A DNA stretch of 64,000 bases from NCBI GenBank assembly GCA_051530055.1, contig CM121343.1:3348001-3412000 (forward strand), given 5' to 3'. This DNA comes from Neoechinorhynchus agilis (lineage: Eukaryota > Acanthocephala). Shown here in pieces: positions 11,071-22,799 of this stretch; position 1 is the first letter of the stretch; every line of letters starts with the position of its first letter. Both the position numbers and the translations under genes were made by a program. Under the pieces are notes generated by a model. The model saw only the letters and a list, made by a program, of their open reading frames with translations, made no database searches and was not told where the DNA came from.

Positions 11071-12538
11071 TTCTGTCAACCTTTGAAGACTCGAGCTCGG
11101 TTTCTCTTTTCTTACACTTCGTCTATTTGTTCAAAGTGATTTCATTTTAGCGCACTGTTAAGCTCGTGTTAAATCCGCATATTTAATTTCGGTTCATTAG
11201 TACATATAAAGGCTCAGTCCTTAATTTTAAGGTATTGCCGGAAACTTGCCTATCGGACGGAAGAGGAAACTGTGCTCTATTTTGATGGCATCCTTGGCTC
11301 AAGGCACAGGTTTATATTTACGGCAATCAACTTGCTACTATGAAATATTAAATACTGTTTTTGCGACTTTCAATGTCGATGTTCGCGGATGAACAACAAC
11401 AACAACAACACGGTTTCAAAGTGAAAGTTTCGCTTATTCAAGAATTTTTAAGTATTTGTTTTGTATTACGACGGGCCTAGCTGCGATGCCATGCATTATG
11501 ATGAGTTTCCTATTTTGATAACCCATTAACGTACCAACAAAGCGATAAACGCACTTGTGTAGGATTCGGTATTTCCTGTCTGCATCATTATTTGCGATTC
11601 CTATGAAGTGCAAATGCCGTAATTCGAGGCATCGGGATATATTTTTATCCATGAGAAATATATTGCTGTTTCAATTCGCTAAGCTATCCATGTTTGGATT
11701 CTCAAATTAATTCTTGCCTAAAAATATTGGGTTGTTTATATTTTAAAGATCAAATTCCTGATTGTTTTTTTATTTGTTACATCTTTTGTAATGCAATGAG
11801 CGAGTTTAATTCAAATTCTGCACCATAGCCTTAAAGAGGTTTAAGTTTATTTTCCCCATGAGAGCAAAACTAAATCGTAGATCACAACATTTTAAAAAGT
11901 CTAGGTTACGAAATGATGGATATAATTTGCGTGTTCGTTTGTGTTGAAGTTTTGACTCTCGACGACTAATTACAAAACCGACAAAAACTTGTTATTATAA
12001 TGCTGTTAAAGCAATACTCCGTTCAGTCCGACTTCTAAGTTGGGAAGGAAACATTTTCTTATCAAGATCTGCGAGCGACTGCGATTTTTGCAGAAGTGAT
12101 CCGGTAGCTATCGAACTCGGTTTGGCGTTTGGCAGCATTCCTAGAAAGAAGTTAATTCGAGAAGCCCTTTACCTCTTAGTGTCAAATGCATGAGACTATT
12201 GACGGGGCCGATGACAGCAATTACCTATTTGATATGGATGCCCTAGAAACATGAGTTCACAGCCCTTCAGAGGATCCACAATAGAGCAATGGATCCGCCG
12301 TTCTTGCAGTATATATAGAGACTGCCTTTGCAAGCATCATCGCGGCACCAGTAACTCTATCAGTTCTAGCGCTATGGCACCTTTAGAGTGTCAAAACACG
12401 GGGTCTATCCAGATAGACAAAAAGTAGCGCATAAACCGTGCGTTCGGAGGTGTAAAGTGAACAGGAACAGATCATTTATTGCTTTAATTATTCCTAGCGT
12501 CTAAAAAATGCTTTTTTAAAAATCAAACTAAATTCTAG
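11071..12538. other. Upstream region of INPP5A, no gene seen
   Basis: Contains a short (CAA)n tract near 11393 and scattered open frames under 75 codons, none recognisable. It may hold the INPP5A promoter; no defined promoter element was identified. Confidence 0.4.
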
Positions 12539-15500
12539 ATGAATGATATTAATCAGAAACATAAAGTCCTGAGCGAGAATAATCTAATGATGCTTACAAT
12601 CACTGCAAATATTGGAACTCTTTGCGAATGCGTACGTGGAACCGATAAAGACGCCCTTATTGTATCAATTCAGACGTGTTGTGGAATTCAAGAACCTTTT
12701 TGTTTACGAATTCCAAAAATACATATATTTTTTAAAAATTAATTTCTCGAATTCAGTTTGTACAAAAAATCGCACGATGAGTTCCATTTTTCACATGTCC
12801 GCTGTAAAATTCTCGTATTCCATTTCGTTCCAAATTTTATCACATTTTTATTGATCCACGTAGCTGGTCGATATGATGCCTGGATGGCTAGACGAATTAT
12901 CAAAGGTGGTTTTAGCTCAACCCTCAGAGCTTGACTCTTCACTCGGATTAATCAGGTCGTGATTTGTCACAAATATCATGTGATCGCCTTACATCTACAA
13001 GAAGTCGGTGGCAAAGATTATGAAATATCGATGTATAAACTTGATGAGTTCATAAAGTAAGTAGCCTTTCGTGTAGCCTATAAGTTTTTATTCCATCGGA
13101 ATTTAGAGGCCTACTGCGGTTAGATTGCTTGAAGGATCACAAACGTTACTGCATGTTTCTCAATACGGATTATACCTTTCAGCCCCAATTTACAGTACAT
13201 TATTTCGATGAAGACCCTGCCTCATACATCCAATAATAGGCCCTTGGTTGCATTTACTTTGTTGCCGACTCGCTAAATAGTGTCGAACTGTACAATTTCA
13301 ATGGTTAGTTAAATCCCCACTTTTCTAGCAGATGCTCATCAGGACGAATTTTTTAAATTAATTTCCATAAGTGGTTATAACACACGGAAATCGCTTAAAG
13401 CGATGAAGTGTAAGCGATACGAATGCAACACCCATCAGATTATGAAAGGTATTTCCACCGAAATACGAATTTTTATGTTTGTAATGAATTTATTAGTTCT
13501 TTAATGGAATAAGTCATGTTTAAAATTAGTTAAACGAGCGAAATGAGTGTCTTTGACAAGATTAGTCGTTTTGCAGAAGTGCACATCTGAAATTAAAACC
13601 TTACGGGATATTCTCGCTTTCCAGTGAACAAATATCATAGTGCTTATGGCGGAAACTAAAGGAATTTTGGTTAAATCCGATATTTCGGCACAATCTCATC
13701 ATGCCTTTATCAGAACACTTACAACCTTGTTGATGGCAAAAGATTGTGCCGAAATATCGGATTTAACCAAAATTCCTTTAGTTTTCCGCCCGAAACAAAT
13801 ATCATATTTCTTAATGTTATATTTCCTTACGTTTTTGCAGCCGTTGAACTTATGTGGATTAAAATCTCGATATGTGAGGAGATACCAACATATATGATTA
13901 AAATTATGTTTTAGATCTTCACCCGGTAAATGATTATTTCGATTAAAGAAGTCCTACGAACCTCCTCGGTTTCATTATTAGTTATCTCACTACTTGTGTT
14001 TTAGAACTGATGATGAACCCGACGAGGTTCGCAGAACGTCTTTAATCGAAATAATCATTTACCGCGGGTGTAGACGATCTAACAATAATTCTACGTGGAT
14101 TGAGGTAACAGTTCCACCTGAAGTATAAATGTAAATAAAATTATAATTTGAGTATTATACCTTCCAGTTCGGTCATAATATTAGAGATCGTCTTATCGGC
14201 TTTATGCGAAATTCATGTTTAATAAATTTACTTTTTGCTAAATAATTAATTTTGTTATTTAGGTCGTTTGTCGGCACCCGAGAGGGATCATTAAAGAAGA
14301 ATGTATATATCGACTGATTGAATCAATCATTATCGATTAAAAAACATACAAGTAATTGAATCGATAATGACACTGATTCAATCAGTCGAAATATACATTC
14401 GTCTGTAATGATCCTTCTCGGATGTCGGCAAGCGACCTATAAAGCAAAAACATATCAAACCACATTCGAATGTAATCCTCAATATAAAAAATTAATGTTG
14501 AAAATGTAATTACCTCGGATTTTTAACTTCGATATTCATTTCTTTTTTGTTTTTTATAAACTAATAATTAACAGTCCCTTGCGTAAAAAGATGATTTATG
14601 TTTCCTTTCAATACTGCTAAGAGTTCTATATTAAAATCTTTTGCATCATAGATCTCACTGAATTATGCCCCATTCTTCGTATTTTATATGGTTCGCCATG
14701 AATGGACAAAATCTGATAACAAATTGTTAAATTTTGGTTGCAATGTGCGTGATTTTCGTTGTAGTATGCGGTCTTCGATCTCTCAGATTTTAAAGTAATT
14801 CTTTATTTGCATGGTTCAACGGCCACTTAAGGTTCGTATGAAGATCATAACACGTCGAAATAGCTCGTTTCCGATCTTACACCTTTTAAGCCTCTTAGTA
14901 AATCCCATCTTTTTGTTGGAAACAAACTTAAAATACAAAATGATTAAGTAAAAAACATTACTCATGTTTTTCAAATAAGAAGTCCTAAAAGACTTCTATT
15001 TACCAAAACTTGGATATGGAAAAATTCTGCATTTTTAAGAGTTAAGTTGACAATTTGGTTGCAATATTTTTGTAGTCTGAGTAATTGGAGATTGACAACC
15101 ATTTGTAAGGAGTAAAAATCGTAATGACGGTTGAAGTTGAAATAAATGGCATATATTGCATCTTTGACCGAAGCACTATATTAATCGGACTCTTAATCAT
15201 GAATAATCTTATCGCATATTACGTTTTGATCAAACATCCTATAAATCCATTATTGATTGCCGTTTTGAAGTAATCTATTCCTTCGTTAGATGGAAAATTC
15301 GAAATATTTCAGGATTGTTTGATATACAGTGGATCTCTGGTGGACATTCCATACATTTATACTGAAAAATTCAAGCCAGCCTTTTTTCCGTTGGTAGGTT
15401 ACTCAAATTTATTTTACCCCTTTGAAAAATATTTCCTAATAGGTGAAATGGTCTCGAAAAGGGTTCGCCGTTACAAAATGGAAATTCGATAACACGTAAG

Positions 15501-18050
15501 GTTTTTTTTATTGTAGATGTAAAAATCCTTCATGTGCTTTCAAAATAATTTTAGGATTCTTAATTTCATAAATGTTCATTTGTTCCACGATGTCTCGAAT
15601 GTTGTGGCCGCTCGGAAGGTCAGACTGTGTGATTATTTGACGCCTTCGACAACAAATTTAGGATCCATCGGTCTACAGTCGATATCGACATGCAGCATTG
15701 ACTTATATTCTAAATCAGTATGTTTAAAATGCCTCAGGTCATTAATCCTATTTTTTAGGACAACTACGCAAGATTCGGAGCCAAAGTTTATCTTTGGTGA
15801 TTTCAATTTTAGAACAAACACAAACCGACTACTAATGGTAAATACGAAAACCAATTCTTATTTCTCCATTGTTTAGTAAGGTCTTAATGAACTTTTTAAT
15901 TTGATATATTAAGGTATATCTTTAAAAATCGAAAGCTACAATTGCACTTCTTACGACGATATTTTATTTTTTTCAATGTTCATCCAAATGTTAATAATAA
16001 AATAAATCGACCAAATGTTTTTAAATCAAGCATCTCATAGAAGTCCTACTTAATTTTGTGATTGATTTATTCATTTTTATAGATTTTGTATGATGCTATA
16101 ATTAGGAAATTGTCATCGAATGATAAAACCGTTTTTGGCATCTAAGACAGAACAGTATTTTATAATGATTTAAATAAGGAATGTGATGGATAGCTAGCAT
16201 TTTGGCTGACACTCGATCATGTAGTATATTTCAATCTAATGAATTGAGCTCATTGGGTTTTAAATATTTCTCTTAAGATTATATATTCCCTTCTAGCAGT
16301 CTAGGAGGTTTTTTATCCTTACAAAAGCTTTACAACGTTTCTTGTTTGATACATAGCACTGATGAGAAATACTCGTATTTTGCTTAAGTCTACTGTTTCC
16401 GTAGTTTATCCGGTTCATTAACCGTTAACCTCATTTAGGATTTATTCAACGCATCACCTTGTAATTCCGAAGTGATGGAAGGGAGGATTATAATGAGGCG
16501 CTACGTCGAGTCCGGAGAGGTCATAACATTTGCAAAAGACGTTAAAAATGCTGATTGTATAGATAGCTGCTTTTATTGGGAAAAAGGACTTTAATCTGAG
16601 ATTAAACGGATACAATATGTTTGTCCGCGATGGCCAACAGGTGAATGAATCCTCCGTTTAGCATCTTCGATAGCGTATGTTTAGATAAAAGATTACGACC
16701 GAGAAGTAGATTCCTTTAAAGGAATTTTGTTCGAGGTTGAACACTCGTTTTTTGCGACGTTAGCTGTGATTATATTTTGGCTAAAGTTTCCTAATTCGTT
16801 CTCCATAGGTATCCTTACAGTGAGGATTTGGCTAAACCACGGGACTTTATGATTACACGATGTCCATCTTGGTGCGACAGAGTGCTGATGAATGCAGAAG
16901 GGTTCCGAATTTTGTCCCAGGTGAGAAGCCAAAATTTCTAATCGCTCATTGTGGTGCTGAACACAATCCTGGGCTTTTGCGGTAGGCAGACGGCAGTAAT
17001 TATAAAAAACTTCGCCTAAGGATTTTGCGTACTAATTTAAAACATGGATCTTAACTCTCAAGATTCTGACGGGAACGGTGAAATATCTTTTTCCTTTATT
17101 GCCTCGGGGATGCATCGCTCAGTGTCTGATATAAATAGTTGACTGCACGGGATTTTCCAACCATGGTTCGGCGGATAGAGGCAGTTTTTTTGCGCAATGT
17201 CAACTTAAATGTTTGCGTTCATTACTATTAGAACCATTGAACAACAATGAACTTTCGAATAACTAATTTTGTTTCGGCTGGGGAATATAAGTGTGGCCAA
17301 AATTTCAAAAACATTTCATTTAGGAAGGACTTCGACACTACGACGTTGTCGGTGCGGACGCTTCAATGGGCGATCATAAAGTTGGTATAACAGTCTTTTT
17401 AAACAACCATCATAATTTTAATCTTTTTGTAGCCCGTGTACCTTGGGGCTACGTTGAAGGCTAGGGTCTTTGTAACTAAAAACGATCTGAATCCAGTGTT
17501 GATTCTGAACGGAGTTCGACTCAAGCACATTGATGGGAATGATTGGAATGTTCACCACTATGCTCCATTCACCGATACCCGCGCAATCTTAAGCACTGAG
17601 CTTTTAAAGTTGTTATGTATTAAAGTCCAGGAGACATGCAGCCAGGAAAATGATCCTCCACGTATTAAGGCATCCGCTAGATGGGCACAAATCAGAGCCG
17701 TCTCTTTTTTTATTGGTTCACAAATCCACCGCAAAGGTAGCTGGTATACTTGTGAAAGTTCATGCGCATCGCCGGTTGGAACATCTGAATCCGTCTGCAC
17801 AAAATCAAGACATAGTGATTGTTTTCTGGAACTAGAAGACAGAAATCAAAACCAAATAAATTTGTTAATCGGCACAAACGAGGATCACGATTATGACGAT
17901 GGTGATCCGAATAGTGCTATACAATTTAAGCCACAACTTGTTGAAATTAACGAAGAACGAAAGCCTGGAACACGTTCAACACAGAATAAGCGAAGAAGAC
18001 CCTTCACGAGGCGCACATTTTGTGGATTGCAAGAATGTTGTATTGTTTAA
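12539..18050 (+). CDS. INPP5A: Type I inositol polyphosphate 5-phosphatase
   Basis: Removes the 5-phosphate of Ins(1,4,5)P3 and Ins(1,3,4,5)P4 at membranes, ending IP3/Ca2+ signalling. Exons: 12539-~12684, 12956-13056, 13107-13194, 13240-13303, 13329-13480, 15313-15393, 15443-15495, 15555-15618, 15662-15717, 15759-15837, 16439-16519, 16685-16758, 16809-16920, 17324-17380, 17433-18050. From exon 2 on all phases agree. Family motifs appear in order: LTITANIGTL, ALHLQEVGGKDYE, KWSRKGF, NVHLFHDVSNVVA, FIFGDFNFR (catalytic), TRCPSWCDRVLM (catalytic) and GDHKPVYLGA (catalytic). The last residues CCIV form a CAAX prenylation signal like the vertebrate CVVQ end. Oddities: exon 1 matches the family in two frames, with a 1-nt shift near 12615; the last exon adds about 180 aa absent from vertebrate INPP5A; the 1.8-kb intron 5 holds three fold-back elements. 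Confidence 0.9.
13648..13790. mobile_element. Intronic fold-back element with hammerhead-like arms
   Basis: Nearly perfect inverted repeat (13648-13694 against 13744-13790, starting GGCGGAAACTAAAGGAATTT) inside INPP5A intron 5. The minus strand of the left arm reads CTGATAA, a GGCA...TGCC hairpin, then GAAATATC, close to a hammerhead core but with a mutated G8. The right arm reads TTGATGG, the same stem, then GAAATATC. Confidence 0.8.
13913..14080. mobile_element. Intronic fold-back element (GACGTCTTTAAT family)
   Basis: Inverted repeat beginning AGATCTTCACCCGGTAAAT and ending with its diverged complement. The right arm has CTGATGA, a GAAC...GTTC hairpin, and then AGAACGTCTTTAAT. Related half elements lie at 28.98 kb and 38.88-39.21 kb. 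Confidence 0.8.
14264..14443. mobile_element. Intronic fold-back element
   Basis: Inverted repeat beginning AGGTCGTTTGTCGGCA and ending TGTCGGCAAGCGACCT, with GTCGAAATATACATTC in the right arm. A solitary right arm of the same family lies at 5156-5225. The hammerhead core is not preserved here. Confidence 0.8.
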
Positions 18051-18289
18051 GTTGTCACATCGATTAAATTCTTCGATTCTATCGCTTATGTGATATACAA
18101 CAACAAAATTAATCCTGAATTTTCAAAGAGCAGAATTTAAGATATCATAATAAGAACGTAGTCGAAATTTCTTTAATCCAGTTAGTCCAAGAAAAACTAC
18201 CAAAAACACCATTTGTTGAATTTAAACATAAATTTTTCGCACTTGCCTTCGCTTGCTAATCTAGCAGCGCCGAAATTCTTCGCAGATAA

Positions 18290-19990
18290 ATCCTTTTCCG
18301 ACCACTATTTTGAACGGTAAGTTTTCAATATTTTTGCATTTGGCAATCCGAATGTTAAACAAGAGACGAGGAATAGCGAAATATCTAAACGAAGAAATCC
18401 CATTCCGATCACTATTTTTGAACGGTAAGTTCTCAATATTTTTGCATTTGGCAATCCGAATATTAAAGAAGAGACGAGGATTAGCGAAATATACAAACGA
18501 ATAAATCCTATTCCGATCACTATTTTGAACGGTAAGTTCTCAATATTTTTGCATTTGGCAATCCGAATGTTAAAGAAGAGACGAGGAATAGCGAAATATC
18601 TAAACGAAGAAATCCTATTCCGATCACTATTTTTGAACGGTAAGTTCTCAATATTTTTGCATTTGGCAACCGAATATTAAAGAAGAGACGAGGATTAGCG
18701 AAATATACAAACGAATATTCTGCTCCGATCACTATTTTGAACGGTAAGTTTTCAATATTTTTGCATTTGGCAATCCGAATATTAAAGAAGAGACGAGGAT
18801 TAGCGAAATATACAAACGAATAAATCCTATTCCGATCACTATTTTGAACGGTAAGTTCTCAATATTTTTGCATTTGGCAATCCGAATGTTAAAGAAGAGA
18901 CGAGGAATAGCGAAATATCTAAACGAAGAAATCCTATTCCGATCACTATTTTTGAACGGTAAGTTCTCAATATTTTTGCATTTGGCAATCCGAATATTAA
19001 AGAAGAGACGAGGATTAGCGAAATATACAAACGAATAAATTCTGCTCCGATCACTATTTTGAACGGTAAGTTTTCAATATTTTTGCATTTGGCAATCCGA
19101 ATATTAAAGAAGAGACGAGGATTAGCGAAATATCTAAACGAATAAATCCTATTCCGATCACTATTTTGAACGGTAAGTTCTCAATATTTTTGCATTTGGC
19201 AATCCGAATGTTAAAGAAGAGACGAGGAATAGCGAAATATCTAAACGAAGAAATCCTATTCCGATCACTATTTTTGAACGGTAAGTTCTCAATATCTTTG
19301 CATTTGGCAATCCGAATATTAAAGAAGAGACGAGGATTAGCGAAATATACAAACGAATAAATTCTGCTCCGATCACTATTTTTGAACGGTAAGTGCTCAA
19401 TATTTTTGCATTTGGCAATCCGAATATTAAAGAAAAAACGAGGATTAGCGAAATATCTAAACTGATAAATCCTATTTCGATCACTATTTTGAACGGTAAG
19501 TGCTCAATATTTTTGCATTTGGCAATCCGAATATTAAAGAAGAGACGAGGATTAGCGAAATATACAAACGAATAAATTCTGCTCCGATCACTATTTTTGA
19601 ACGGTAAGTTCTCAATATCTTTGCATTTGGCAATCCGAATATTAAAGAAGAGACGAGGATTAGCGAAATATACAAACGAATAAATTCTGCTCCGATCACT
19701 ATTTTTGAACGGTAAGTGCTCAATATTTTTGCATTTGGCAATCCGAATATTAAAGAAAAAACAATGATTAGCGAAATATCTAAACTGATAAATCCTATTT
19801 CGATCACTATTTTTGAACGGTAAGTGCTCAATATTTTTGCATTTGGCAATCCGAATATTAAAGAAGAGACGAGGATTAGCGAAACATCTAAACTGATAAA
19901 TCCTATTCCGATCACTATTTTTGAACGGTAAGTGCTCAATATTTTTGCGTTTGGGAATCGGATTATTAAAGAAGAGACGAGGAATAACAT
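18290..19990. repeat. 108-bp satellite, about 16 copies
   Basis: Head-to-tail units of 103-108 bp containing GAACGGTAAGTTCTCAATA, TTTGCATTTGGCAATCCGAA, AAAGAAGAGACGAGGATTAG and CGAAATAT(C/A). Unit length divisible by 3 keeps the minus strand open for up to 323 codons; the repetitive Phe/Asn/Arg/Ile-rich product is not considered a protein. The array starts 240 bp after the INPP5A stop. Each unit carries a 5' splice-site consensus (GGTAAG). Confidence 0.95.
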
Positions 19991-20555
19991 TCACCCAATG
20001 CTGATTTTTTTCACGAGCCGTAATCGATGAGCTTTTAAACCTAAATTTTAAGGTTTCAGATAAAATACGGATTTGTAATAAATGTTTAAAAGAAACTAAG
20101 ATTGAAATCGGTTTATGGAAATCATCTAACATTTAAGCAGTAGTCCTATTTAAAAACTACAAGAGCAATAGACTAAAGAAGGAATGCGCGAAGGTCGAAA
20201 ATTATCAAATCAATTATTTGATAATTCGCTAAAAAAAGTAAATGATGAACATCTTTACAAAGTCCCTTGAAATAACAACTGCTATTAGTATTGGAATATT
20301 GACTATCAAATCAGTTTCTAAACTGCGCCATCTCTGCCCAAGCCGCTTTGCATCCTGGATTTGAAAAGAATACTTTTGTTTAGCGGTCATCGCTTATTAA
20401 AAAGCAAACCAACAACGTTTTGAATTCCTTAATATTTTTAGAAAATCAGAAAGTTGCTCGGTCCGAAATTTATTTTAAAAAATATTCTTCATAGCGAATT
20501 ATAATGATTTATTTATTTGATAATTATGTGGAAGTGGGGAAAATTATATATCCAA
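19991..20555. other. Intergenic, decayed repeat pieces
   Basis: Contains a weak hammerhead-like half element near 20150-20230 (CTAAAGAAGG, then GTCGAAAATTATC), repeated in diverged form at 20808-20880. No gene. Confidence 0.4.
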
Positions 20556-20744
20556 GAGTCACTTTAATTGAAATATTTCGTCCAATCACACTGGACTTCT
20601 TCAGTCCATTATTGCTAGTAAGTTTTTAAATATTCGAGTTAGTGTCCCGCAATAATTCACAGGGAAGAAGTCCAGTGTGATTGGACGAAATATTTCAATT
20701 AAAGTGATTCCTGGGTATACAATTTTTCCCCACTTCCACATATT
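20527..20744. mobile_element. Fold-back element with hammerhead-like core
   Basis: Inverted repeat beginning GTGGAAGTGGGGAAAATT and ending with its complement. The minus strand of the left arm (20566-20608) reads CTGAAGA, A, GTCC-loop-GGAC, GAAATATTTC. The right arm has the same hairpin but a damaged core (GGGAAGA). Confidence 0.85.
20566..20608 (-). ncRNA. Hammerhead-like ribozyme motif
   Basis: Minus strand: conserved CUGAAGA (consensus CUGANGA), one extra A, a 4-bp GUCC/GGAC stem II with a 9-nt loop, then GAAA, AUAU as self-complementary stem III, and a cleavage-site U. Stem I is weak (U-A and C-G pairs, then a mismatch). Whether it is transcribed or cleaves is unknown. Confidence 0.5.
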
Positions 20745-20921
20745 CATGGATTTTATCTTTAACTATTTGATAATTTTCGGTCTTATTTAAAAACTTACAA
20801 GAGCAATAGACTGAAGAATGTGTACACGAAGGCCCAAGAATTATCGAATAAATCAATTTTTGATAATTCGCAATAAAAAAGTTAAGTTCTTTGAGAATTA
20901 CATTCGGGGGAATCTAATTTT

Positions 20922-21134
20922 GGTCTTCGGTGAGCTGTCACCACCCGGAGAATTAAACATTAATTATTAAATTAAATATTTCGGAACCTGAATTCCCTCT
21001 TCAGTAAATTATTTTTTACCACATAGCACACCCAAAAAATAATTTACTGAAGAGGAAATTCAGGTTCCGAAATATTTAATTCAATAATTAATGTTTAATT
21101 CTCGAGGTGGTGAAAGCTCACCGAAGACCAAAAA
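20922..21134. mobile_element. Fold-back element with hammerhead-like arms
   Basis: Inverted repeat beginning TTTTGGTCTTCGGTGAGCT and ending with its complement. Both arms read CTGAAGA, a GGAA...TTCC hairpin, then GAAATATTTAAT, on opposite strands. Three base pairs of stem I (UUA/UAA) can form beside the core. Confidence 0.85.
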
Positions 21135-21284
21135 AAGTAAATGATGAACATCTTTACAATTAATAATAGCGTGTTTTATTATTTAAAGCACAAGAGGACT
21201 CCTGTACCTTTGTGTAAAATTTATTTGACGTCACAAAGTAGAATTCCTATTTATCCTTCATGATAACATTCGAGTGAAAAGTAA

Positions 21285-21560
21285 TCCTCTTGTGGCGATT
21301 GAAACCCCGAGAATCAGTTTTATTTTGTAATATTTCGTGGGGCACCTTTTAAAACATTGCCATCTGAAAAACCGAAACATAGATTGCATTAGCCTACTTC
21401 CGATTGTTTTGCATGGCTCGGGATCGCGGGGTTACCATTCCCGTGAATCGGGGCGAATGCAATCTATGTTTCGATTTTTCAGATGACAATGTTTGAAAAG
21501 GTGTGTTTGGCCCACGAAATATTACAAAATAAAACTGATTCTCGGTGTGTGAATCGCCAA
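21285..21560. mobile_element. Large fold-back element
   Basis: Arms of about 100 bp (beginning TGGCGATTGAAACCCCGAGAATC) around a GC-rich centre near 21420-21450. The arms contain CACGAAATATTAC after a GGTG...CAC hairpin, but the CUGANGA position is mutated to TTGAAAA or similar, so these are decayed hammerhead-like arms at best. Confidence 0.8.
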
Positions 21561-21656
21561 AGTAGAATTCCTATTTAATTGTGCGCCATTGACCCGAAAG
21601 AATCTGCTATAATTAATGTGTAATCCTTTGGATTAATTTTCCGGCTATTAACCAAA

Positions 21657-22599
21657 ATGAATACAAGTTAGTGTTGTAGTTGTTTCATCGTCGTTTTAAC
21701 CAAGATGACGTAGGTTTTGGCAATACGACTTTTCAGTTCACTCAGAATTTCGGGGTTGGCGGATTCGTTTCGTCTCCGATTGGTAGTAAAGGCAATAAGA
21801 TCGACGGTAAGGGCGTGGGTCAATCGTCTGGTCGGATCGAGCGCACGGTGATACCGGTTACGTCATGTATCATCCACAAGAGTACGCCGTCCGAGGCGGA
21901 CTCCAATACCTTTAAGTATGGCGACCTGCTGTTCAATCAAGTGAGTCTCTCATTGTTTTAACTCACTGATTGATGGGTAAAAAACACATAGGTGTACTTG
22001 GTTGGCATTATTAGGAGCGTGGAATCCCTTCCGACCAGCGTTACTTACGTCATTGATGACATGACCGGTCCTCTAATAGAAGTAAAGCAATACTTGACTG
22101 ACGTATGCTTCTAATTCTTTTACATTTTAATATTGAAGTTTTTTTGTGGCAGGTAAACGTGAGTTCACACTCAAATGCAGAAAACGACTATGTCAAGGTC
22201 TATGGAAGCGTCTGATGGTTTAACCGATCAACCTCTTCGGTGTTTATCGGTTATTCCTATAAAATTTTATCAGGAAAAATTTAGTCTTATTGGGTTCTCT
22301 ACTGTTGGTCTCAAGAGCGCTAATCAACTAACCGCTCATTTGCTCGAAGTGATCTATTGTCACCAACATTACAAAACGGCGAAGAATGGCGCCTCTTGTG
22401 ATTCCATATTCGGTGTAACCTCAAAGCATGACAGTAACTCGGATATAGGGACTGAAAGATCACATGCGTACAATATAGGACTTCGGGGATTGGAATTGAA
22501 GATATATGAGTTTATAAAAGAAAACATTGATGACGCTGGTGTATCGATCAATGAAATCATATCTCATTTTTCACCGGAATTTAATGAAGTTGCTATCAG
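21657..22599 (+). CDS. RPA2: Replication protein A 32-kDa subunit
   Basis: Middle subunit of the RPA heterotrimer that coats single-stranded DNA in replication, repair and recombination. Exons 21657-21666, 21705-21940, 21992-22102, 22153-22209 and 22274-22599; the first intron is only 38 nt. Family landmarks: a Gly/Ser/Phe-rich N-terminus (MNTNDVGFG...), EADSNTFKYGDLLF, VYLVGIIRSVESLP and YVIDDMTGPLIEVKQYL (OB-fold DBD-D), YVKVYGS, LTAHLLEVIYCH, then the winged-helix linker. The exon 4-5 junction is the least certain: the short intron drops a few residues of the human LRSFQNK region. The C-terminal winged-helix end beyond 22599 was not located, because the 22600 donor (AG|GTAATC) leads to exons I cannot recognise. 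RPA1 lies 20 kb downstream on the same strand. Confidence 0.85.
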
Positions 22600-22716
22600 G
22601 TAATCTTTCCATTTCGGCTGCGTAATTTCAGTTCTCCTGAATTGATCAGGGAAGCGCTGATCCCTTCATTTTTCGTTACTACGGAATGTACAAACTCTGC
22701 CAGTCTTTTTTTGTGC

Positions 22717-22785
22717 CTGGTGTCAGCCGATCGCATTTATCAGTAATTTAGACTGATAAATGTGAGACCGGCTGAACCACGTAAT
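22717..22785. repeat. Imperfect hairpin
   Basis: Inverted pair CGCATTTATCAGT / ACTGATAAATGTG with a 7-nt loop, extended by GTCAGCCG and CGGCTGA. It lies just after the last recognised RPA2 exon. A (GGT)8 tract follows at 22931. Confidence 0.6.
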
Positions 22786-22799
22786 TTCGATTTCTAGAA

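Noticed and set aside
19161-20132. A 323-codon minus-strand open frame through the 108-bp satellite
   Set aside because: It exists because the unit length is mostly 108 bp and stop-free in that frame; the upstream array copies break it and no domain is present.
21285-21560. An active hammerhead in the large fold-back
   Set aside because: Hairpin and GAAATATTAC remain but the CUGANGA box is mutated in both arms.
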